From: JACCTU01 sp963848525
GTDB taxonomy: Bacteria > Actinomycetota > Thermoleophilia > Gaiellales > Gaiellaceae
NCBI GenBank assembly: GCA_963848525.1
Contig: CAWKDZ010000001.1
Span: 620,001 to 684,000 of the forward strand
Direction of reading: 5' to 3'
DNA: 64,000 nucleotides
Positions 20,118 through 29,749 of this stretch are shown here, piece after piece (the first letter of the stretch is position 1; every line of letters starts with the position of its first letter). Both the position numbers and the translations under genes were made by a program. The notes beneath the pieces were generated by a model, which was given only the letters and a program-made list of their open reading frames with translations, was not told the origin of the DNA and did no database searches.

Positions 20118-20854
20118 CAACCACGCGCGCCGGAGGTGTCGTCGCAACGCTCGCAGCCGGACTCGCCCTGAGCGGCACCTGGGCACTCGCGACGGCGCGG
20201 GCGGAGGAACCGGCAGCGCCCGTGGTCGTGCAGTTGAGCGGCGTCGACAACGTCTACCGCTGGGCGTATGTCCTTCGACGCGTCGTCGCACGCAGCGAGC
20301 CGAGGCCGTCTGGGCGACCCGTCGGGCTCGTCAGTGCAGTGACTCCCGAGGACGAGACGAACCTGGTCATCGTCCACTCCGCGGTTCGCGACCAGGAGCG
20401 GCTTTGGGTGCGGGTGCCGCTCGCGTCACTTCCGAACGGTCGGACGGGATGGGTGCCGCGTGACGCGCTCGGCGACCTCCACATCGTTCGGACGCGACTC
20501 GTCGTCGACCGCTCGCGGTTCAGCTTGGTGCTGCTTCGCGACGGACGCGTCGTGTTCAAGACGGCAGTCGGCATCGGACAGGCACGTTGGCCCACGCCGC
20601 GCGGCGAGTTCTACATCAGGGTGCGCCTCGACGACTTCGACAGCCCGATGTACGGGCCGGTGGCTTTCGGAACCAACGCCCGCTCGCCCTGGCTCACCGA
20701 TTGGCCGAAGGGCGGGGTCGTCGGCATCCACGGCACCGACGCCCCACAGCTCCTACCGGGGCGCATCTCGCACGGCTGCATCCGCCTCCGCAACGAGGCG
20801 ATCCGCCGCCTGGCCCGGCTGATGCCCCTTGGGACCCCGGTGACGATCCGCTGA
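20114..20854 (+). CDS. L,D-transpeptidase (YkuD domain)
   Basis: 246 residues from GTG 20114, which overlaps the preceding stop (GTGA). A signal peptide (VVATLAAGLALSGTWALATA) directs it to the cell surface. An SH3-like segment (residues ~45-115, WVRVPLASLPNGRTGWVPRD) precedes the YkuD catalytic domain. The active site is IHGTDAPQLL followed by RISHGCIRLRNEAIRRL, with the catalytic Cys in SHGCIR. The family makes 3-3 peptidoglycan cross-links or attaches proteins to peptidoglycan. Coupling with the repeat surface protein suggests the two act together at the wall. Confidence 0.9.
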   Translation: MTTTRAGGVVATLAAGLALSGTWALATARAEEPAAPVVVQLSGVDNVYRWAYVLRRVVARSEPRPSGRPVGLVSAVTPEDETNLVIVHSAVRDQERLWVRVPLASLPNGRTGWVPRDALGDLHIVRTRLVVDRSRFSLVLLRDGRVVFKTAVGIGQARWPTPRGEFYIRVRLDDFDSPMYGPVAFGTNARSPWLTDWPKGGVVGIHGTDAPQLLPGRISHGCIRLRNEAIRRLARLMPLGTPVTIR

Positions 20855-21446
20855 CGCGGGCACTCCGACGAAGCGGAACCCGAGCGCGCGAATCGCACCA
20901 GTCGAGATGAGTGACTCCTCGAGCTCGACCGCGACGCCGTCGAGATAGCGCCACAGGTACGGCACGTCCTCGTACAGCCGCTCCTCGAAGCGCGAGCGGA
21001 CCGCTTCCAAAAGCTGCCCCGAGGGCGTCACGTGCTCGTGATGCGCCTCCCATTCGGCGAGCGAGGGGCGCTGGGGACGCCTTCTCGGCTCGTACCAGCC
21101 CGCGGTCGCCGCGTCCAGCCGGTCCGGCCCGAACTCGTCGAGCAGGAACGGCCCGCCGCCGTGGAGTGCGCGCGCGACCCGGTCGAGGTTCTGCTCCAGG
21201 TTCGCGCCCATGTGGTGGAACGTGCCGACGGCGACAACGGCGTCGAACGCACGCGTCCTCCTCGAGCTCCTCGAGCTTGATCCGCCGGAAGATCGGCCCC
21301 TCCGGGGCGGCCGGATCGATCGCGGTCACCGCGTAGCCGGCGGCGTCGAGCTCGCGGGCGAGGCGGCCGTGGCCGCAGCCGACCTCGAGCACCCGTGCGG
21401 GCGGCGGCGGAAGATTCGCTAGAACGAACTCGTTGACGGAGACCAC
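20753..21446 (-). CDS. Class I SAM-dependent methyltransferase (one frame break)
   Basis: From GTG 21446 the sequence shows SAM motif I, PARVLEVGCGHGRLARELD, and the acidic strand-2 end AVTAIDPAAPEG. At ~21250 the frame changes. The continuing frame gives VGTFHHMGANLEQNLDRVAR, GGPFLLDEFGPDRLD and RFEERLYEDVPYLWRYL. The two parts together make a normal ~225-residue methyltransferase; substrate unknown. The 3' end overlaps the convergent L,D-transpeptidase gene by about 100 bases, unusually long. Its start overlaps the divergent glycosylase start by ~14 bases. Confidence 0.65.
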
Positions 21447-22462
21447 GGGCGTCGAGGTTAGTCGGGACGAGGCGCGGCGGATCGCCGTGCGCGCACAGCT
21501 GCTCGACGGCTCCGCTTCGAACGTGCCTCGACACCGTTCGGCGGCTCGGCTTCCTCCAGATCGACCCGATCTCGACCGTCGCGCCGCCGCAGCACCTCGT
21601 CCTCTGGAGCAGGCTCGACGCTGCCTATGAGCGCGCCGAGCTCGACCGTCTGCTCGCCGAGCGGAAGTTGTTCGAGTGGAACGCGTTCATCTGGCCCGCC
21701 GAGGACCTTCACCTCGTCCGCGCGCAGATGCGTCGGCGCCGGACCGGCGAGTACGCCTGGGAGCGCCGGGGGAACGAGTTCCTGAAGGAAAACGCGGCGT
21801 TTCGGCGCTACGTCCTGCGAGAGCTCGAACGGCGCGGTCCGCTGCTCTCCCGCGAGATCGAGGACCACGCGAGCATGCGGCGCGATCACCACGACTGGTG
21901 GGGGAGCCGGAAGATGGGCCTGATGCTCGACCTGCTCGCGAGCCGGGGCCAGGTGGCCGTCGTCGGGCGGCGGAACGGTCAGCGGCTCTGGGACCTCGCA
22001 GAGCGTTGGTACCCGGAGACGGAGAGGCTCACCTGGCCGCAGGCGAAGCGGGTGCTGGCCGAGCGGCGGCTACGCGCGCAGGGCGTCCGCCAGGAAGGAG
22101 GCCGGTGGCTCGCGCATCCCGACGCCGCCGACGGATCGGTGCCGACGCGCACCACGTTCCTCTCCCCGTTCGACCGCCTGATCCACGATCGCGACCGCGC
22201 CGAAGCGCTCTGGGACTTCCACTACCGGCTCGAGATGTACGTGCCGAAGGCCAAGCGGGAGTACGGCTACTACGTGCTCCCGATCCTGCGCGGCGACCGG
22301 CTCGTCGGCCGGATCGAGCCCGTCTACGACCGGCGCGAGCGGGTGCTGAGCGTGCTCGGCGTCTGGCCAGAGCGTGGCGCGCGACTGGGCAGCTTGAAGA
22401 GGCCCTTGGGGGAGCTGGCCCGCTTCCTCGGTGCAGAGCGGATCGTTTCCGTGTCCGGCTGA
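21433..22462 (+). CDS. YcaQ/AlkZ-like winged-helix DNA glycosylase (one frame break)
   Basis: The C-terminal 264 residues are in one frame from before 21550; the first ~28 residues (VSRDEARRIAVRAQLLDG) are in another, with the change at ~21520. The joined protein matches the HTH_42 family (crosslink-repair DNA glycosylases). The Q-x-D catalytic motif of YcaQ-type enzymes is seen in GFLQIDPISTVAP. Other family segments are LVLWSRLDAAYERAELD, HHDWWGSRKMGLMLDLL, LSPFDRLIHDRDRAEALWDF and RLEMYVPKAKREYGYYVLPI. Known members excise alkylated or crosslinked bases. The only usable start is TTG 21433. Confidence 0.8.
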
Positions 22463-22508
22463 GGGGTAGGACCCCTTCGTCCCAGAAACGAAAGAGAGGA
22501 GGCCGTCG

Positions 22509-22847
22509 ATGGCGACCACCGACGTGTGGACGTACAACGACAGCGCCTGGACCGGAACCGCACTGATCGGAATGTCCGTCGAAGCGACCGACGGAGAAAT
22601 CGGCAAGGTCGACGAAGCGACCGACGACGCGGGCGGGAACGCCCTCGTTGTCGATACAGGCCCCTGGATCCTCGGCAAGAAGGTGTTCCTGCCGGCGGGC
22701 ATGGTCGACCGGGTCGACTTCGACAGCGAGACCGTCTTCGTCAGCCGGACGAAGGACGAGATCAAGGACGCGCCCAAGTACGACGACTCGAAGCGGGACG
22801 ATGCTGCGTACCGCAGAGAGCTCGGCTCGTACTACGCGAGGATGTGA
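22509..22847 (+). CDS. PRC-barrel domain protein
   Basis: 112 residues from ATG 22509 with a strong Shine-Dalgarno (GAGAGGAGG) nine bases upstream. Residues ~18-80 form a PRC barrel: LIGMSVEATDGEIGKVDEAT, ALVVDTGPWILGKKVFLPAG and VFVSRTKDEIKDAPKYDD. Stand-alone PRC-barrel proteins are common in actinobacteria and are often stress-linked; no enzyme function is known. The next gene starts three bases after the stop, so the two are probably one transcript. Confidence 0.85.
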   Translation: MATTDVWTYNDSAWTGTALIGMSVEATDGEIGKVDEATDDAGGNALVVDTGPWILGKKVFLPAGMVDRVDFDSETVFVSRTKDEIKDAPKYDDSKRDDAAYRRELGSYYARM

Positions 22848-22850
22848 CGC

Positions 22851-23201
22851 GTGGACACTTGGGTCTGGATCTTGCTGGCGGCGATCGCCGTCCTCGTCGT
22901 GATCGCGGTCTTCGTGCTGCCCCGCGCGCGTTCGCGCCAGCTCGAGACGAAGCGTGAGGAAGCGGGCGTGATGCGCGAGCGTGCCCAGGTGCGCGAGGAG
23001 CAGGCGCAACGGAGCGAGGAACTCGCGCAGCAGCATGCGGCGGAAGCGGAGCGCGAGCGCGAGGCCGCCCGAGCGGCCGCCGAGCGCGCCGACGAGGTCG
23101 AGTCTCTCGCCCAGGAGCACTCGAGCGTGGCGGAGCGCGAGCGCGAGGGCGCTCGCGCGGCCGCGGAGCGCGCCGACAAGGTCGACCCGGATAAGGACTA
23201 G
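22851..23201 (+). CDS. Membrane-anchored coiled-coil protein
   Basis: 116 residues from GTG 22851. One N-terminal transmembrane helix (WVWILLAAIAVLVVIAVFVL) is followed by a highly charged Ala/Glu/Arg helix with two near copies of a unit (ERERE.ARAAAERADEVES and EREREGARAAAERADKVDP). The composition indicates a long coiled coil on the cytoplasmic side. It follows the PRC-barrel gene closely and may be an envelope-stress partner of it. No named family is assigned. Confidence 0.7.
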   Translation: MDTWVWILLAAIAVLVVIAVFVLPRARSRQLETKREEAGVMRERAQVREEQAQRSEELAQQHAAEAEREREAARAAAERADEVESLAQEHSSVAEREREGARAAAERADKVDPDKD

Positions 23202-23222
23202 GCGTTGGAGGGTAGATGCGGC

Positions 23223-23243
23223 CGCGGTCGCGAAGCGACCGCG
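23223..23243. terminator. GC hairpin downstream of the PRC-barrel pair
   Basis: CGCGGTCGC and GCGACCGCG make a perfect 9-bp stem with a GAA loop, 21 bases after the coiled-coil gene's stop. No T tract follows; U-less hairpins are common transcript ends in GC-rich actinobacteria. Confidence 0.6.
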
Positions 23244-23257
23244 CTTTAGGGGTGTTC

Positions 23258-23294
23258 GCAGTCGCGGATCCGCGCAAGCGGATCCGCGACTTGC
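23258..23294. terminator. Strong hairpin with GCAA tetraloop
   Basis: GTCGCGGATCCGC (23261-23273) and its exact complement (23278-23290) enclose GCAA, a GNRA-type tetraloop closed by C-G. The stem extends by an A-T pair and, after a bulge, two more pairs. It sits 40 bases before the next gene. Together with the preceding stem it forms a double-hairpin block, either a bidirectional terminator or a leader element of the gene at 23334. Confidence 0.65.
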
Positions 23295-23333
23295 GGCCAA
23301 ATCCAGCCGGACGCCGCGACTAAGATCGAGCGC

Positions 23334-24482
23334 GTGGACTTCGAGACTCGGGCGATCCACGAGGGGCAGCAGCCGGATCCCGCCACCGGCGCGGCGATCG
23401 TGCCGATCTACCAGACGTCGACCTTCGTGCAGGACGCGGTCGGCGAGAACAAGGGCTACGACTACTCGCGCGCAGGGAACCCGACGCGCACGGCCATGCA
23501 GGTCTGCCTCGCCTCGCTGGAAGGCGCGGAGCACGGGGTCGCGTTCTCGTCGGGCCTCGGCGCGACCACGACGCTGATGCACCTGCTCAGCCCCGGCGAC
23601 CGCGTCGTGCTGATCGCGGACGTCTACGGCGGCGTGTACCGGATGACGTCGCAGGTGTACGAGCCGAAGGGCTACGTCTTCGACTACCTCCCCGCGGCCG
23701 AGTTCCCGAACCTGCGCGAGCGATTGGACGAGCGGACGCGGATGGTCTGGATCGAGACGCCGTCGAACCCGATGCTGAACGTCGTCGACATCGCGGCCGC
23801 GGCGGAGGCCGCGCACGAGGTCGGCGCGATCCTTGTCGTCGACAACACGTTTGCCTCGCCGTTTTTGCAGCAGCCGCTCGCCCTCGGCGCCGACGTCGTC
23901 GTCCACTCGACGACCAAGTATCTGAGCGGGCACTCGGACGTGATCGGCGGATTCGTGGCGACGAACGACCCGACGATCGCCGAGCGGCTCTTCTTCCTCC
24001 AGAAGTCACTCGGCGCCGTCCCCGGCCCGTTCGACTGCTGGCTCGTCTTGCGCGGGGTCAAGACGCTCGCGCTGCGCATGCGCAAGCACTGCGAGAACGC
24101 CCGTGCGATCGCCGGCTGGCTCGACCAGCACGCCGGCGTCGAGCGCGTGCTCTACCCGGGCCTGCCGGCGCACCCGGGCCACGAGATCGCCGCCCGGCAG
24201 ATGCGCGACTTCGGCGGGATGATCTCGTTCCAGGTCGGCTCGGAGGAGGAGGCGGTCGAGCTCGTCGGCCGCACGAAGTTGTTCCTGCTGGCGGAGTCGC
24301 TCGGCGGCGTCGAAAGCCTGATCGAACACCCCGCGCGGATGACGCACGCGTCGACGGCCGACGCGCCCTTCGCCGCGCCGAAGACCCTGATCCGGCTCTC
24401 GGTCGGGATCGAGTCGGCGGACGACCTGATCGCCGACCTGGAAACCGCGCTCGTCCGCTCGACGGCGACCGCAGGCGCGTAG
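23334..24482 (+). CDS. Cystathionine gamma-synthase / gamma-lyase family PLP enzyme
   Basis: 382 residues from GTG 23334, typical length of the Cys/Met-metabolism family. Diagnostic blocks: RAIHEGQQPDPATGAAIVPI, YDYSRAGNPTR, SSGLGATTTLMHLL, the Asp in VVDNTFASPFLQQP and the PLP lysine in HSTTKYLSGHSDVIGG. The C-terminal substrate segment is LAESLGGVESLIEHPARMTH. Motifs do not separate gamma-synthase from gamma-lyase. With cystathionine beta-synthase in the window, gamma-lyase (cysteine from homocysteine) is a reasonable reading. A double hairpin lies just upstream. Confidence 0.9.
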   Translation: MDFETRAIHEGQQPDPATGAAIVPIYQTSTFVQDAVGENKGYDYSRAGNPTRTAMQVCLASLEGAEHGVAFSSGLGATTTLMHLLSPGDRVVLIADVYGGVYRMTSQVYEPKGYVFDYLPAAEFPNLRERLDERTRMVWIETPSNPMLNVVDIAAAAEAAHEVGAILVVDNTFASPFLQQPLALGADVVVHSTTKYLSGHSDVIGGFVATNDPTIAERLFFLQKSLGAVPGPFDCWLVLRGVKTLALRMRKHCENARAIAGWLDQHAGVERVLYPGLPAHPGHEIAARQMRDFGGMISFQVGSEEEAVELVGRTKLFLLAESLGGVESLIEHPARMTHASTADAPFAAPKTLIRLSVGIESADDLIADLETALVRSTATAGA

Positions 24483-24483
24483 G

Positions 24484-25360
24484 CTGAGCGAGCCGCTCGA
24501 CCTCCTGCACCAGGGCGTCGAGCGCTCGATCGGCGTCTACCTGCTCGAGACGAGCGACGGCCCGGCGCTGTTCGACTGCGGGCCGTCGACGACGCTTCCC
24601 GCGCTCAAGGACGCGCTCCGCGCGCGCGGGCTCGGGCTCACCGACGTCCGGCACCTCCTGCTCTCGCACATCCATCTCGACCACGCCGGGGCGGCAGGCG
24701 TGATCGTCCGCGAGCACCCGACCCTGCGCGTGCACGTCTCCGAGGTCGGCGCGCCGCACCTCGTCGAGCCGTCGCGCCTCGAGGCCAGCTCGCGCCGGCT
24801 CTACGGCGAGGCGTTCGACGGCCTCTGGGGCGAGCTCGCGCCGGTCCCGGAGGCGAACGTGGAGGTCGTCGGCGACGACGTGCTCGGCCTGACGTGCTTC
24901 CCGACTGCCGGGCACGCGTACCACCACGTCTGCTACCTCGACGACGAGGGGACGCTGTACACGGGCGACGTCTGCGGCGTCCGGATCCTGCCCGAGCGGC
25001 TCGTGATCCCGCCCGTGCCGCCGCCGGAGATCGACGTCGAGGCGTGGGACGCGTCGCTCGACGAGATCGAGCGCCGCGCGCCGGCACGGCTCGCGCTGAT
25101 CCACTTCGGCGTCGTCGAGGACGACGTCTCGCGCCACCTGCAGTGAGCTGCGAGCACGCCTCCACGCCTGGGAGGAATGGGTCGAGCGGGGCGCGTCGGA
25201 GGAGCAGTTCGAGGAGGCGATGCGCGGCGACATCGAGACGGAGCTCGGCCGCTCGGCGGACGCGTACCTTTCCGCGGCCCCTCCGGGCGCCTACGTGGGC
25301 CTGAAGCGCTGGGTGGACAAGGTCAAGCCCAGCCGGTCACAAGCCACCGCCGCCGGCTGA
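24484..25360 (+). CDS. Metallo-beta-lactamase-fold hydrolase (one frame break, CTG start)
   Basis: Motif SHIHLDHAGAA gives the H-x-H-x-D-H zinc ligands; later ligands are in FPTAGHAYHHVCYLD and YTGDVCGV. Family members are hydrolases acting on thioesters, lactones or phosphodiesters. The frame with these motifs begins at CTG 24484, one base after the previous stop; no ATG, GTG or TTG precedes the conserved strands. At 25144 an extra T creates an early stop. Without it, the frame runs on through LHAWEEWVERGASEEQFEEA and AYVGLKRWVDKV to a TGA at 25360, overlapping the convergent MATE gene by 38 bases. The C-terminal helix after the frame break is typical of larger family members. Confidence 0.75.
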
Positions 25361-26639
25361 AGCGCGCGCCCAGCGCCACGAGCCGGACGACGATCAGCAC
25401 GAGCAGCGCGGCCCACACGCCGACGATCCCCCAGTCGTAGGTGAGCGCAGCTAGCGCGACGGCGACCGCGGCCGCCATCGCCGCCAGCATCGACCACATC
25501 AGAAAGCGCGCGTCGCCCGCGCCGATCAGGATCCCGTCGAGCGCGAAGACCGCGCCGTTCAGCGGCTGCATCAGCGCGAAGATCGGCCACAGGTCGTGCG
25601 CCTGCTCGAGCACCTCGGGGTCGCTCGTGAAGATCCGCGGCAGTACGTCCTCGAACGCGAGCATCAGCGCGGCGAAGCCGAGCCCGAGATACACGGTCAG
25701 CGCGATCATGCGCGCGCCCGCTGCGTAGGCGCCGTCGGAGTCGCCCGCGCCGAGCATCCGCCCGACGATCACCTGCCCCGCGATCGCGATCGAGTCGAGC
25801 AGCAGCGCGAGGAAGAACCAGAGCTGAATCGCGATCTGATGCGCGCCGATCGCCGCGTCGCCGAAGCGGGCCGCGACGGCGCCGGCGACGAGGAACGAGA
25901 GATAGAGCGAAGCCGTCCGCACGAACAGATGGCGGCCGATGCGCAGGAGCCGGCGCAGCAGCTCGGGGCGGAAGCCGAAGCGCCTGCGCGTCGCGCGCAG
26001 CATCCGCACGAGGAACGCGAGCCCCATGCCGGCCTGCGCGATCGCGGTCCCCGCCGCCGAGCCCTGGATCCCCCAGTCGAACCCGTACACGAAGAGCACG
26101 ACGAGGACGACGTTGACCGCGTTCGCGACGACCTCGATCACGAGCGGCGTGCGCAGGTCGGAGATGCCGCGGAAGTAGCCCTGGCCGCCGAGCACGAGGA
26201 ACGAGAACGGCAGGCCGACGACGGCGATCTGCAGGTACTGCACGGCGTACTCGGCGGTCTGACCTTCGCCGCCCATCAACTCGACGATCGGCTCCGCGGC
26301 CAGTCCCACGGCGAGCGCGACAGCCGTCCCGATCGCGAACGAGAGCCAGAACGCCTGCGCGCCGAGCCGGTCCGCCGTCTCGCGCTCCCCCGCTCCCGCC
26401 GCGCGGGTCACCTGCGACGTCGTCCCGTAGGCGAGGAAGTTGAAGATCGCGAAGGCACCGCCGAGGACGAGCCCGGCGATCCCGAGCGCCGCGAGCTGCG
26501 ACGTCCCGAGGTGGCCGACGATCGCCGTGTCCACCAGGACGAACGTCGGCTGCGCCGCCAGCGCCCCGAGGGCGAGCACCGCCAGCCGGAGGATCTCGCG
26601 GTCGTGCGGCGAGCGGCGAAGCGCCGCGTCGAACGTCAC
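25323..26639 (-). CDS. MATE/DinF-family efflux transporter
   Basis: 438 residues from GTG 26639 with twelve predicted helices in two MatE repeats. Typical segments are FVLVDTAIVGHLGTSQLAAL at helix 1-2, FNFLAYGTTSQVTRAAGAGE, QGYFRGISDLRTPLVIEVVA in repeat 1, and QLWFFLALLLDSIAIAGQVI in repeat 2. DinF-like members export organic cations or drugs using Na+ or H+. The start overlaps the upstream glycosyltransferase stop by four bases (GTGA). Confidence 0.9.
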   Translation of the reverse strand: MTFDAALRRSPHDREILRLAVLALGALAAQPTFVLVDTAIVGHLGTSQLAALGIAGLVLGGAFAIFNFLAYGTTSQVTRAAGAGERETADRLGAQAFWLSFAIGTAVALAVGLAAEPIVELMGGEGQTAEYAVQYLQIAVVGLPFSFLVLGGQGYFRGISDLRTPLVIEVVANAVNVVLVVLFVYGFDWGIQGSAAGTAIAQAGMGLAFLVRMLRATRRRFGFRPELLRRLLRIGRHLFVRTASLYLSFLVAGAVAARFGDAAIGAHQIAIQLWFFLALLLDSIAIAGQVIVGRMLGAGDSDGAYAAGARMIALTVYLGLGFAALMLAFEDVLPRIFTSDPEVLEQAHDLWPIFALMQPLNGAVFALDGILIGAGDARFLMWSMLAAMAAAVAVALAALTYDWGIVGVWAALLVLIVVRLVALGARFSRRRWLVTGWA

Positions 26640-27692
26640 GCCGGGACGGGCTGACCTATGACCGAGCGGTACGCGTCGAGGTAGTCGCCGACCATCCGCT
26701 CCGGCGCGAAGCGGGACTCCACGTAGCGCCGGCACTCGATCGGGTCGAGCGCGTCCGCCTGCTCGAGCGCGGCGGACATCGCCTTGTAGTCGTCGACGAT
26801 GATCCCGCTCACACCCGTCCTCGATCACCTCGGGGACCGCGCCCCAGCGCGTGGCGATCACGGGCGTGCCGCACGCCATCGACTCGATCATGACCAGGCC
26901 GAACGGCTCCTCCCACTTGATCGGGAAGAGCGTCGCGCGCGCGTCCTGGAGCAGCTCGACCTTCTGGCCGTGGTTGACCTCGCCGAGGAACTCGATCCCG
27001 TGCGCCGGGCCGAGGTGCGGCTCGACGAACTCGCCGAAGTACTCCTTCTCCTTCGGCTCGCGGCACTTGCCGGCGATCTTGAGCGGTACGCCCGCCTCCA
27101 TCGCCACCGCGACCGCGCGATGGGCGCCCTTGTCGTGGCTCATCCGGCCGAGGAAGAGCAGGTACTCGCCGCGGTGCGGCTGGCACGGGTAGAGCGAGAA
27201 GTCGAGGGCGTTCGGGCAGTTCGCGACCCAGTTCAGCTCCGGCTTCGGCTTGCGCTGGTTCATCGAGATCGAGATCAGGCCGACGTTGGGCGCCACCCGG
27301 CCGAGCGCGGTGTAGAGCTCGCCCGGCTCGCCCGTCAGCGGGCCGTGAACCGTGTGCACGACCGGCGTCGGCACGGCCCCGCCGATCGCGGCGGCGGGCG
27401 GGCCCGAGTGGTCGTTGATCACGTCGAACTCGTCGTACCGCTCGTAGCAGGAGAGCACGTGCTGAAGCTCCCAGAACGTGCGGCCGATGTGCTCGCTCGG
27501 AGCCGTGTCGAAGAAGGCGTGGAGCTTCGCGCGCGTCCGCGAGTCGCCCGAGGCGAAGAGCGTCACGTCGTGGCCGGCGTCGACGAGGCCGTCCGCGAGC
27601 AGCGCGACGACCCATTCGATCCCGCCGTAGCCGGTCGGCGGCACCGCGAACCACGGCGGCGCGAGGATCGCGATCCGCAGCTTGTCGCTCAC
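26636..27692 (-). CDS. GT4-family glycosyltransferase (one frame break)
   Basis: From GTG 27692 a GT-B protein: ILAPPWFAVPPTGYGGIEWV at the N-terminus, FLGRMSHDKGAHRAVAVAM at the donor domain, and the E-x7-E element EEPFGLVMIESMACG. At ~26813 one extra G shifts the frame; the expected continuation (VSGIIVDDYKAMSAALEQAD, then ESRFAPERMVGDYLDAY) is in the next frame and ends at TGA 26636. Acceptor and donor are unknown. It lies between a debranching-type enzyme and MATE in a chain of 4-base overlaps, so it may work in storage or trehalose-type glucan metabolism. Confidence 0.82.
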
Positions 27693-29749
27693 GACTCCTC
27701 CACGCGCACGTGGCCGTCCACGAGCCGCACGTCCCACTGGCGCTCGAACGCGCGCACCCCGGTGAGCCGTGCGTCCTGGACCCACGACGGCAGCTCCGGC
27801 GGCGCGACCGTCTCGAGCCTCTGGCGGGGGACGTTCGGCTGGAGACCGAGGAGGATCTGGAGCAGCAGCACCGGCGCGCCGGCAGCCCAGGCCTGCGGCT
27901 GCGCGGCCGTCGGGTAGGCGATCGGGAACGTCGTCTCGGCGCGGCGCAGACCGGCGAACACCTCGGGCAGGTGGTAGTCGAAGTGCGCGGCCGCGTTCAG
28001 CAGGCGCTGCGCGATCCGCTGCGCCTCCGGCCAGCGTCCGTAGCGCGCGAGGCCCCACGCGATCAGGGAGTTGTCGTGCGGCCAGACCGTGCCGTTGTGG
28101 TACGAGAGCGGGTTGTAGGCGGCGTCCTGCTCGGACATCGTGCGCACGCCCCAGCCGGACCAGAGCGCGTCTCCCATCAACGCGTCGACGATCGCGTCGA
28201 CCCGGTTGGGCGGCACGATCCCGCTCCAGAGCAGGTGGCCCATGTTCGAGCAGCGGGAGTCGACCGCGTTCTTCTCCCGGTCGAGTGCGAGCGCGTAGTA
28301 GCCGCCGCCCTCCTCGACCCAGTACGCCTCGTCGAAGCGCTCGCGGAGCTCGGCGGCCTCGCGCTCGAGCCGCTCGCAGAGCTCACGGTCGCGCCAGACG
28401 TCGCGCGCGAGCTCGCTCATGCGGGACTTCGCGTCGTAGACGTACCCCTGCACCTCGCAGGGCGCGATCGGGGTCTTCGCGAACCGCCCGTCGGAGAAGC
28501 GCTGCGAGTCGTACGAGTCCTTCCAGGACTGATTCTCGAGCCCCCTTGGCGTCCGGCGCTCGTACTCGACGAACCCGTCGCCGTCGCGGTCGCCGTGCTG
28601 GTCGATCCACTCGAGCGCCCGAAGCGCCGGCTCCTTGAGGCTGCGGACGAGCGCCATGTCGCCCGTCCAGCGCCAGACCTCCGAGAGCAGGACGAGGTAG
28701 AGCGGCGTCGCGTCGATCGTGCCGTAGTAGGTGGCGAACCACTTCTCCGCGGCCTTGCCGGTGCGCACCTCGTGCACGATCTTGCCGGGCTCGGCGTCGA
28801 TCGTCGCGTCGTCCTCGCGCGCCTGGAGCTGGGCGAGCACCTCGAGCGCGCCCTGGGCGAGCTCGGGCCCGAAGAGCAGGGTCTGCAGGCACGTGATGAT
28901 CGTGTCGCGCCCGAAGACGGTCATGAACCACGGGCAGCCGGCGGCCGGCAGGCGGCCGAGCCCCACGCCCGAGTTGCTGCGGATGCGAAGAGACGCGAGG
29001 TCGGAGACGGACTGCGCGAAGGCGTGCTGGAGGTCGTCCCACTCGGCGCGCAGCTGCGGGATGCGGAGCTGCCACGCCGCGAGCGAGTCCCGCACGTGCA
29101 CGAGCTCGTCGCCGAAGCGCCGCTCGATCAGCCGCGGCGAGATCTCCTGCCCGTCGACGAGCGGGACGATGTCGAGCTGGAGCTCCCAGGTCTCGCGCGG
29201 GCTCAGCTCGATGGCATAGCTGACCGCTCCCTCCGTGGACTCGCCGCGCTGCGAGAGGATCACCTGGGTCCGCGAGCCGTTCTCCGGATCGGTGAGCACG
29301 AACTGGTTGTGCTCGTCGTCGTACCGCGGCGCGACCGGGGGCGGCAGCGGGTCCGGGTTCGGGTTGCCGAACTCGGAGTCGTGCGCCTTCACGGTCATGA
29401 TGTCCGCGAAGTCGTTGCCGAGCTCGAGCCCGAGCTCGAAAGACACGGGCTCGCTGCTCTCGTTGCGCACGATCACGCGGTCCTGCATGCCCTCGCCGAT
29501 GAAGCGGCGGCGGGCAAGCGAGAGCGTGTCGGGCCGCAGGCCTCCGGCGAGCGGGTTCCGGAGATAGAACGCGGCGGAGAAGTACTCCACCTTCGCCGAC
29601 GTGAGCAGGCGCGGGCGCTCGCCGTTGATCGTCAGCTTCAGCTTCGAGAGGAACCGTGTGTCCTGCGCGAAGAAACCGCTGGTTTCGCCGCCGACGTCGC
29701 CGCTGTCGTCGCAGATGCAGAACGTGGAGCCTTCGAGGATGCGCAGCAT
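27689..29749 (-). CDS. Amylo-alpha-1,6-glucosidase / glycogen-debranching-type protein
   Basis: 686 residues from ATG 29749. The N-terminal GDE_N-type beta domain (CICDDSGDVGGETSGFFAQD, then TRFLSKLKLTING) is followed by an (alpha/alpha)6 barrel with PWFMTVFGRDTIITCLQTLL, GRDGDGFVEY-type turn DRDGDGFVEYERRTPRG, ENQSWKDSYDS and SYHNGTVWPHDNSLIAWGL. These are hallmarks of the bacterial GDE_N_bis/GH63-like group, which hydrolyses alpha-glucosidic branches. The stop overlaps the glycosyltransferase start by four bases, and its start overlaps the SDR stop by one base. Confidence 0.87.
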   Translation of the reverse strand: MLRILEGSTFCICDDSGDVGGETSGFFAQDTRFLSKLKLTINGERPRLLTSAKVEYFSAAFYLRNPLAGGLRPDTLSLARRRFIGEGMQDRVIVRNESSEPVSFELGLELGNDFADIMTVKAHDSEFGNPNPDPLPPPVAPRYDDEHNQFVLTDPENGSRTQVILSQRGESTEGAVSYAIELSPRETWELQLDIVPLVDGQEISPRLIERRFGDELVHVRDSLAAWQLRIPQLRAEWDDLQHAFAQSVSDLASLRIRSNSGVGLGRLPAAGCPWFMTVFGRDTIITCLQTLLFGPELAQGALEVLAQLQAREDDATIDAEPGKIVHEVRTGKAAEKWFATYYGTIDATPLYLVLLSEVWRWTGDMALVRSLKEPALRALEWIDQHGDRDGDGFVEYERRTPRGLENQSWKDSYDSQRFSDGRFAKTPIAPCEVQGYVYDAKSRMSELARDVWRDRELCERLEREAAELRERFDEAYWVEEGGGYYALALDREKNAVDSRCSNMGHLLWSGIVPPNRVDAIVDALMGDALWSGWGVRTMSEQDAAYNPLSYHNGTVWPHDNSLIAWGLARYGRWPEAQRIAQRLLNAAAHFDYHLPEVFAGLRRAETTFPIAYPTAAQPQAWAAGAPVLLLQILLGLQPNVPRQRLETVAPPELPSWVQDARLTGVRAFERQWDVRLVDGHVRVEES

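Noticed and set aside
22029..23933. 634-codon minus-strand open frame across the PRC-barrel and gamma-synthase region
   Set aside because: Crosses three well-supported plus-strand genes and the double hairpin; low-complexity Arg-rich translation.
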